The translations under genes were made by a program, and so were the position numbers. DNA of 9,747 bases from Bradyrhizobium sp. (GTDB lineage: Bacteria > Pseudomonadota > Alphaproteobacteria > Rhizobiales > Xanthobacteraceae), in assembly GCA_013695565.1 (NCBI GenBank), contig JACDAG010000605.1, positions 1 to 9,747 of the forward strand, given 5' to 3'. Each line of letters begins with the position of its first letter. Positions within the stretch are counted from its first letter, which is position 1. Below, in pieces: positions 5,801-9,747 of the stretch. The notes under the pieces are model-generated. The model searched no databases, was not told the DNA's origin, and saw only the letters and a list, made by a program, of their open reading frames with translations.

Positions 5801-6739
5801 ATGATTGGTGTACTGATTTTTCCGGACTTCCAGTTGCTCGATGCCGCGGGACCGATTTCGGTGTTCGAGATCGCCGCGCGCTTCTCGGGCTCGGCGCCTG
5901 CGATCCGGACATTGGCGGCGACCCCGGGCCCGGTGCGCAGCAGCTCCGGCGTCGAGATGCTGGCGCGTGGCCTGAAACCTTCCAGCGCGCTCACGACGCT
6001 GATCGTGGCGGGCGGCGAGGGCGTGCGAACGGCGGCAACCTGTCCGAAGACGCTGGCCTTCGTGCGCGCTTTGGCCAAGCGGGGCGTCCGCGTCGCCAGC
6101 GTTTGCTCCGGCGCCTACATCCTGGCCGAAGCCGGCCTGCTCGACGGCCGCCGCGCCACCACGCATTGGCAGCGCACGCGGCACTTCGTCTCGGCCTATC
6201 CGAAGGTCAAGCTGGAAGCCGACCGGATCTACACCCGCGATGGCAATGTCTGGACCTCGGCCGGGATCTCCGCGGGCATCGATCTCGCGCTCGCCATGGT
6301 GGTCGAGGATTACGGCGACGAGATCGCGCAGCGCACCGCAAAACAGCTCGTGCTGTACCATCGCCGCAGCGGCGGCCAGTCGCAATTCTCTTCGCTGCTG
6401 GAATTGAAGTCGCCGACGGGGCGGTTCGGACCGCTGCTGGCTTGGGCGCGCGAACATCTCGATGCGCCGTTGACGGTGGAGGACATGGCCGAGCAGGCCG
6501 GCATGAGCTCGCGGCATTTCACCCGCGCCTTCATTGCCGAGACCGGCACCACGCCGTCGAAGGCGGTTGAGCGGTTGCGGATCGAGGTGGCGCGGCAGCG
6601 TGTGCAGTCGTCGAGCGAGGCGATCGAACGCGTCGCCGAAACCACCGGCTTCCGCGATCCGGAACGGATGCGCCGCGCTTTCATCCGCGCCTTCGGCCAG
6701 CCGCCGCAATCGCTGCGCCGCGCGGCGCGCGCGGGCTGA
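5801..6739 (+). CDS. GlxA-family transcriptional regulator (DJ-1/PfpI domain plus AraC HTH)
   Basis: A 312-residue regulator. The N-terminal half (about residues 1-190) is a DJ-1/PfpI-like domain: FPDFQLLDAAGP, the elbow motif SVCSGAYILAEAGLL with Cys102, ATTHW, and SAGISAGIDLALAMV. The C-terminal part (about 210-308) has the two helix-turn-helix units of AraC proteins, with LTVEDMAEQAGMSSRHFTRAF and later VAETTGFRDPERMRRAF followed by FGQPPQSLRR. ATG at 5801 is used; AAGGA lies 11 bases upstream, rather far, and an in-frame TTG at 5792 (three residues longer) is too close to the same site. In this family the DJ-1 domain acts as a sensor, usually not an enzyme. The divergent inhA gene is the natural target. 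Confidence 0.92.
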   Translation: MIGVLIFPDFQLLDAAGPISVFEIAARFSGSAPAIRTLAATPGPVRSSSGVEMLARGLKPSSALTTLIVAGGEGVRTAATCPKTLAFVRALAKRGVRVASVCSGAYILAEAGLLDGRRATTHWQRTRHFVSAYPKVKLEADRIYTRDGNVWTSAGISAGIDLALAMVVEDYGDEIAQRTAKQLVLYHRRSGGQSQFSSLLELKSPTGRFGPLLAWAREHLDAPLTVEDMAEQAGMSSRHFTRAFIAETGTTPSKAVERLRIEVARQRVQSSSEAIERVAETTGFRDPERMRRAFIRAFGQPPQSLRRAARAG

Positions 6740-6855
6740 TTAGGCCGCGTTCCGAGGCGGCTTGGACGCCGCGGCGGGGTGGCAGGTTCATCGCGGGTTT
6801 ACGGATTTTTTCAGCATCTGGTACCGAACCGGTCTGCATCTCGCACCGTCGAATG

Positions 6856-6888
6856 GTCATGCGAGCCATGACGGTTTCGCAGAAACCG
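6856..6888. promoter_or_regulatory. Two abutting inverted repeats upstream of the small secreted protein gene
   Basis: GTCATG-CGAGC-CATGAC (6856-6872) is directly followed by CGGTTTC-GCA-GAAACCG (6872-6888); both are perfect, both span 17 bp and they share one base. They end six bases before the GGAG ribosome site of the gene at 6906, so they may be operators or hairpins in the mRNA leader. The rest of the 166-bp gap after the GlxA-type gene shows no clear terminator. Confidence 0.5.
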
Positions 6889-6905
6889 AACAATGGAGAT
6901 TGCAG

Positions 6906-7202
6906 ATGAAGACAAAATCAGGAGTGCTGGCAGCCGCTTCATTCGCCATCCTGGCGATGAGCACCATGACCACCACCAGTGCCAATGCGTTCAGGCTCGT
7001 CGATCAGTATTGCGTGGCAGGCCAGTGGGGCTGCAGCGCTCCGCTCACCAGCCCGGACGCGCGTGGGCGAAAGGCTCATGGCACCACTCCGGGCGCCGCC
7101 AATCATTCCCCGGCCTACATGAACAACACAGATCCGCGCTTCAATGACGCCATGGTCAATGCCGGAGGCGGCGGTGGTGGCGGAGGCGGCGGTGGTCGCT
7201 AA
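6906..7202 (+). CDS. Small secreted protein with poly-glycine C-terminus, function unknown
   Basis: A 98-residue protein of no family I recognise. Residues 1-28 form a signal peptide (Lys-rich start, hydrophobic core, cleavage after Ala-Asn-Ala). The mature part of about 70 residues has two cysteines (in QYCVAGQWGCS) that could form a disulfide, then a polar Pro/His/Asn segment, and ends in eleven glycines and an arginine. The glycine codons contain an exact 15-base direct repeat (GGAGGCGGCGGTGGT at 7164-7178 and 7182-7196), pointing to a duplication. ATG at 6906 is chosen over the longer open frame because GGAG lies seven bases upstream and the signal peptide starts there. It is alone on its strand; the next gene is convergent. 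A cell-envelope or extracellular role is inferred from export only. Confidence 0.75.
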   Translation: MKTKSGVLAAASFAILAMSTMTTTSANAFRLVDQYCVAGQWGCSAPLTSPDARGRKAHGTTPGAANHSPAYMNNTDPRFNDAMVNAGGGGGGGGGGGR

Positions 7203-7232
7203 GACAGACTGAAATCGCAGATCGGAATACGC

Positions 7233-7258
7233 CGCCGCCGGGGATCAACCCGGCGGCG
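7233..7258. terminator. GC-rich hairpin between convergent genes, possible terminator
   Basis: A perfect 10-bp stem (CGCCGCCGGG with CCCGGCGGCG, loop GATCAA) lies 30 bases after the stop of the small secreted protein gene and about 38 bases after the stop of the convergent minus-strand gene. No T-tract follows on either strand, so intrinsic termination is uncertain. Confidence 0.45.
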
Positions 7259-7295
7259 CTCGCCGCAATCGCTGCCGTTGGCGCAATGAACGTTC

Positions 7296-7790
7296 TTATC
7301 GGCGGAAATCCAGACGCCCTTCCGGAAAGCGGCCGTCGATCCGGCTGTCATCGACGATCAGGCCGATCCAGGGACGGGTGATCGCCGGGCTGCTGAGGTT
7401 GATGTATTTTCCGACCAGATGCACGCCGTCGCGTCTGGCGTCGATCAGGCCTTTGCGCGCACCAAAATTCCATTCGAAATAGAGATAGACGCGGTCGTCA
7501 GCCATTTTGGCCTGGCCGCGGCCCGCTTTCCATTTATCGGCGGCGTCGCCGGAGATGGTGGGATCGGCGGCGCCGTTCCAGCGGCTCGACCAGTCGCCTT
7601 CGATCGTGCCGTGGCCGTATTCACGATCGGTATTTCCCCAGGTCGCCGCATTGGCGTCGTCGAAGGCGCCATCCAGCGTGGCCGTGTCGGCGAACTCTTT
7701 CACCGTTTGGTCGTTGGGATCGGGCACATCCATGACGCCGAAAGGATTGCGGGTTCCGGTGTTTCGATCAGTTTCGCGTTCGGGTTTCAT
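7296..7790 (-). CDS. Conserved-looking hypothetical protein, 164 residues
   Basis: I do not recognise the family. The protein is hydrophilic and cytosolic, without signal peptide or membrane segment, rich in Asp, Arg, Gly and Trp. It starts with a polar, probably disordered tail (first 25 residues) and has an Asp/Ala-rich stretch with FADTATLDGAFDDANAATWG, then GTIEGDWSSRWNG, a strand-like RVYLYFEWNFG, and an end with WIGLIVDDSRIDGRFPEGRLDF. Alternating hydrophobic residues suggest a beta-rich fold in the second half. ATG at 7790 is chosen because GGAG lies seven bases upstream; the open frame begins 18 codons earlier at 7844 without support. It follows the antiporter gene on the same strand after 105 bp, so co-transcription is possible but not shown. 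Confidence 0.7.
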   Translation of the reverse strand: MKPERETDRNTGTRNPFGVMDVPDPNDQTVKEFADTATLDGAFDDANAATWGNTDREYGHGTIEGDWSSRWNGAADPTISGDAADKWKAGRGQAKMADDRVYLYFEWNFGARKGLIDARRDGVHLVGKYINLSSPAITRPWIGLIVDDSRIDGRFPEGRLDFRR

Positions 7791-7895
7791 CTGGGTTCTC
7801 CATTGCAACACGGCGCGACGCCAGTGGGGAGGTCGCCGTCTCATGGAGTTCAGATTTGCAAGTTGGATGCGTCGCCGACACCCGATTCCCGATGA

Positions 7896-9104
7896 TCAAC
7901 GGGGCGCGTCAGGATGCCAGCCGAGCAGCGCGAGCATGACGAAAAATCCGACGACATAGGCGACCGCGATCGGCCAGCCCTGGGTGACCCATCGTCCGAC
8001 CGATTTTGCTTCCGGGTACATGTTCGACAGCGCGACGCCGGCGGACGAGCCGAACCAGATCATCGATCCGCCGAAACCGACGGCATAGGCGAGATAACCC
8101 CAATCATAGCCGCCTTGTTTCAGCGCCAGCGCGGTCAGCGGAATGTTGTCGAACACCGCGGAGACAAAGCCGAGGCCGAGCGCCGTCGGCCAGGAGGCAA
8201 CGGGAAGTTTTTCAACCGGCATCATCGAGGCCGCCGTCACCAGCGCCAGCAGGAAGATCGTGCCCTTGAAAGTTTCCGGCATCACCGACCAGTCCGGTTT
8301 CCGCAACGGCGCGGTCAGCAGGATCACGACCCAGACTGCGACGCCAAGCACCGGAAGGCTGTCGAGCAGCGCCGGAAACTTTAGATTGGCGGTGATGTTG
8401 GCGGCCAGCGCCGCAATGAGAATGGCCGCAACGATGAACACGCGCGCGGAGTCGACCTTCAATCCGCTCGGAGCATTCTTGACGATCGGCGAATAGCGTT
8501 GCTGCTGCAGCGATGCCGGCACGGCGAAGATCAACATCGCAACCACGGCGGCGACATAGGCCTCGACGACGGCAAGCGGGCTGACGCCGGCGATCCACAT
8601 CATGGTGGTGGTGGTGTCACCGACGACGCTGCCGGCGCCGCCGGCATTCGAGGCGGCGACGATGGCCGCGAGATAACCGATATGGACCTTGCCCTGGAAA
8701 ACACTGCGCGCCACGGTGCCGCCGATCAGGGCCGCGGCGATATTGTCGAGGAAGCTCGACAGCACGAACACCAGCACCAGCAGGATGACGCCACCCTTCC
8801 AGTCGTCCGGAAGCAGCGCCGGCATCTCATCGGGAATTCTGCTCTCCTCGAAGTGCCGCGAGAGCAAGGCAAATCCCGTCAGCAGCAGGAACAGATTGGC
8901 CAGCGTCACCCATTCATGCGCCATATGGTGGCCAAGGCCGCTGACGCCGGCGCCATATTTGAAGCCGGTGAAGATCAGCTTGTAGATGATGATGGCCGAC
9001 AGCCCGGTCAGCGCGACGGGCAGGGTGTGGTGATGAAACAGCGCGACGCCGAGCAGCGTGAGCGCGAACAGGATGAAATCGACCGGTATCCCAAAGATCA
9101 GCAT
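7896..9104 (-). CDS. Sodium:proton antiporter-like transporter (NhaD/ArsB, ion transporter superfamily)
   Basis: A 402-residue inner-membrane protein with about eleven hydrophobic segments. It has the internally repeated plan of the ion transporter superfamily: an Asp-Asn pair in SSFLDNIAA (Asp120-Asn121) followed by the re-entrant-like SNAGGAGSVVGDTTT (152-166), and in the second half an Asp-Asn pair in SAVFDNIPL (Asp319-Asn320) followed by GSMIWFGSSAGVALSN (346-361). These Asp residues are the likely ion-binding sites. NhaD and ArsB are usually 420-480 residues, so it is slightly short, but both repeats are complete. ATG at 9104 has GGGA four bases upstream. Na+/H+ exchange is the best guess; arsenite or organic anion transport cannot be excluded, though no ars genes are nearby. 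No terminator was seen downstream. Confidence 0.82.
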   Translation of the reverse strand: MLIFGIPVDFILFALTLLGVALFHHHTLPVALTGLSAIIIYKLIFTGFKYGAGVSGLGHHMAHEWVTLANLFLLLTGFALLSRHFEESRIPDEMPALLPDDWKGGVILLVLVFVLSSFLDNIAAALIGGTVARSVFQGKVHIGYLAAIVAASNAGGAGSVVGDTTTTMMWIAGVSPLAVVEAYVAAVVAMLIFAVPASLQQQRYSPIVKNAPSGLKVDSARVFIVAAILIAALAANITANLKFPALLDSLPVLGVAVWVVILLTAPLRKPDWSVMPETFKGTIFLLALVTAASMMPVEKLPVASWPTALGLGFVSAVFDNIPLTALALKQGGYDWGYLAYAVGFGGSMIWFGSSAGVALSNMYPEAKSVGRWVTQGWPIAVAYVVGFFVMLALLGWHPDAPR

Positions 9105-9177
9105 CGTTCCCAGTCAATTGTTTCACGCGACGCAAGTATCCGGCGCTCGTACGGACCTTCGCCGGTATTAGCGAGGT

Positions 9178-9207
9178 CGCATCATGCCGGCGATGTGGCA
9201 TGATGCG
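9178..9207. repeat. Perfect 11-bp inverted repeat in the hydrolase/antiporter gap
   Basis: CGCATCATGCC and GGCATGATGCG pair perfectly around an 8-base loop. It lies six bases after the hydrolase stop codon and about 74 bp before the antiporter start, both on the minus strand. No T-tract follows on the minus strand, so it may be a hairpin at the mRNA end or a dyad operator for the antiporter. The arm shares GGCATGATGC with the palindrome at 5742-5752. Confidence 0.6.
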
Positions 9208-9213
9208 CTGTTG

Positions 9214-9747
9214 TCAGTTCAACGTCTTCAGCCAGTTCGCGATGCCCGTAGCCGCGACATTGGCCTGCGGCAACAGCTTGCCCATGGTGAAGAAGCCGTG
9301 GAACTGGCCGGGAAAGTGTTTGTAGGTCACGGGCACGCCGGCTTCCTTCAACCGCGCGGCGTATTCGTCGCCTTCGTCACGCAGCGGATCGGCGCCGGCG
9401 GTCAGGAGATAGGCCGGCGGCAATCCGGCGAGCGTTTGGGCGCGGGCGGGCGAAGCCTTCCAATTGTCGATGTCGGCGGGGCCATTGAGATAATGGGTGC
9501 AGAACCATTTGATGACGGAATGCGTCAGCAGAATGCTGGTCTCGGGCTCGCTGTGCGAGGGATGCGTCATCGCGAAATCGGTCGCGGGATAGATCAGCAC
9601 CTGGCCGGCGAGTTTGGGGCCATCGCCGTCACGTGCGGCGAGCGCGACCACCGCGGCAAGGTTGCCGCCGGCAGAGTCGCCGCCGACCATGATGCGCGAA
9701 GCATCGATGCCGAATTCCAGTGCGTTCGAAGCGACCCATTTCAGGGC
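9214..9747 (-). CDS. Alpha/beta hydrolase, HSL-type esterase, partial (5' end outside window)
   Basis: The C-terminal 177 residues of a carboxylesterase/lipase of the hormone-sensitive-lipase group. The nucleophile elbow GDSAGGN (Ser near visible residue 24) is present. The catalytic Asp is expected in TAGADPLRDEGDEYA and the His in FPGQFHGFF, both visible in the usual order and spacing before a terminal helix ending WLKTLN. The N-terminal HGGG oxyanion-hole motif would be beyond the right edge. The reading frame is open from 9747; the ATG codon at 9690 (in IMVGGDSAGG) is internal and should not be taken as the start. Members hydrolyse short-chain acyl esters; the natural substrate is unknown. 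It is upstream of the antiporter gene on the same strand, with a hairpin between. Confidence 0.92.
   Translation of the reverse strand, partial: ALKWVASNALEFGIDASRIMVGGDSAGGNLAAVVALAARDGDGPKLAGQVLIYPATDFAMTHPSHSEPETSILLTHSVIKWFCTHYLNGPADIDNWKASPARAQTLAGLPPAYLLTAGADPLRDEGDEYAARLKEAGVPVTYKHFPGQFHGFFTMGKLLPQANVAATGIANWLKTLN

Noticed and set aside
5783..6709. A 308-codon minus-strand open frame opposite the GlxA-type regulator
   Set aside because: It has Arg/Ala/Asp-rich low-complexity translation, while the opposite strand codes a complete known family.
6751..6810. Possible terminator after the GlxA-type gene (GCGGC/GCCGC stem and a later T run near 6805)
   Set aside because: The stem is only 5 bp and the T run lies about 30 bases away, so it does not form a proper intrinsic terminator.
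8499..9203. A 234-codon plus-strand open frame opposite the antiporter
   Set aside because: It is a shadow of the antiporter gene; the His/Asp/Gln-rich translation has no domain.
1..9747. Search for mobile elements, CRISPR arrays, defence or toxin-antitoxin genes and tRNAs
   Set aside because: No transposase, integrase, nuclease, regularly spaced repeats or tRNA cloverleaf was recognised on either strand.

Overview
This window looks like chromosomal DNA of a Bradyrhizobium-type alphaproteobacterium (Rhizobiales). The support is high GC content, an NDUFA12-type complex I accessory protein (found in alphaproteobacteria and mitochondria), a secreted protein with a BA14K-type tail, and a promoter with the spacing of the alphaproteobacterial general stress sigma factor EcfG. 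The assignment rests on protein character only, not on a marker gene. No transposase, integrase, CRISPR array, tRNA or rRNA gene was seen.

Layout. Bases 1-343 (minus) hold the start of a response regulator receiver protein that runs off the left edge. Divergent from it is an EamA/DMT permease (475-1422), separated by a good hairpin terminator from a convergent gene for a secreted, glycine-rich protein with a His6 run and a BA14K-like tail (1478-2092, minus). That gene carries a GGAAC-N17-GTT promoter. An NDUFA12 gene follows (2381-2791, plus). It shares a CTAG with the stop codon of a convergent LysR regulator (2788-3651, minus). The LysR gene is divergent from a two-gene operon encoding an NTF2-like protein (3784-4242) and a Pro-1 tautomerase (4290-4667). 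A perfect T-N11-A palindrome lies between them, and a half copy lies inside the operon.

Bases 4668-5019 have no convincing protein gene but contain several hairpins, two of them mutually exclusive, and end in a strong terminator. They could be a long 3' UTR or a small RNA gene. Next come two divergent DJ-1/PfpI-fold genes: an isonitrile hydratase (minus, 5020-5706) and a GlxA-type regulator (DJ-1 domain plus AraC HTH, plus, 5801-6739). A small secreted protein ending in eleven glycines (6906-7202) follows, preceded by two abutting inverted repeats.

The right part is all on the minus strand: an unrecognised 164-residue protein (7296-7790), an NhaD/ArsB-like antiporter (7896-9104), and a partial HSL-type alpha/beta hydrolase running off the right edge (9214-9747).

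How the genes work together. Two local regulatory modules are visible: LysR with NTF2-like and tautomerase genes, probably small-molecule catabolism or detoxification, and GlxA-type regulator with isonitrile hydratase, probably nitrile/isonitrile response. The rest looks like ordinary mixed chromosomal content. I do not see a convincing new multi-gene system. The best leads are the structured stretch at 4668-5019, the regulatory palindromes, and the two unrecognised proteins.
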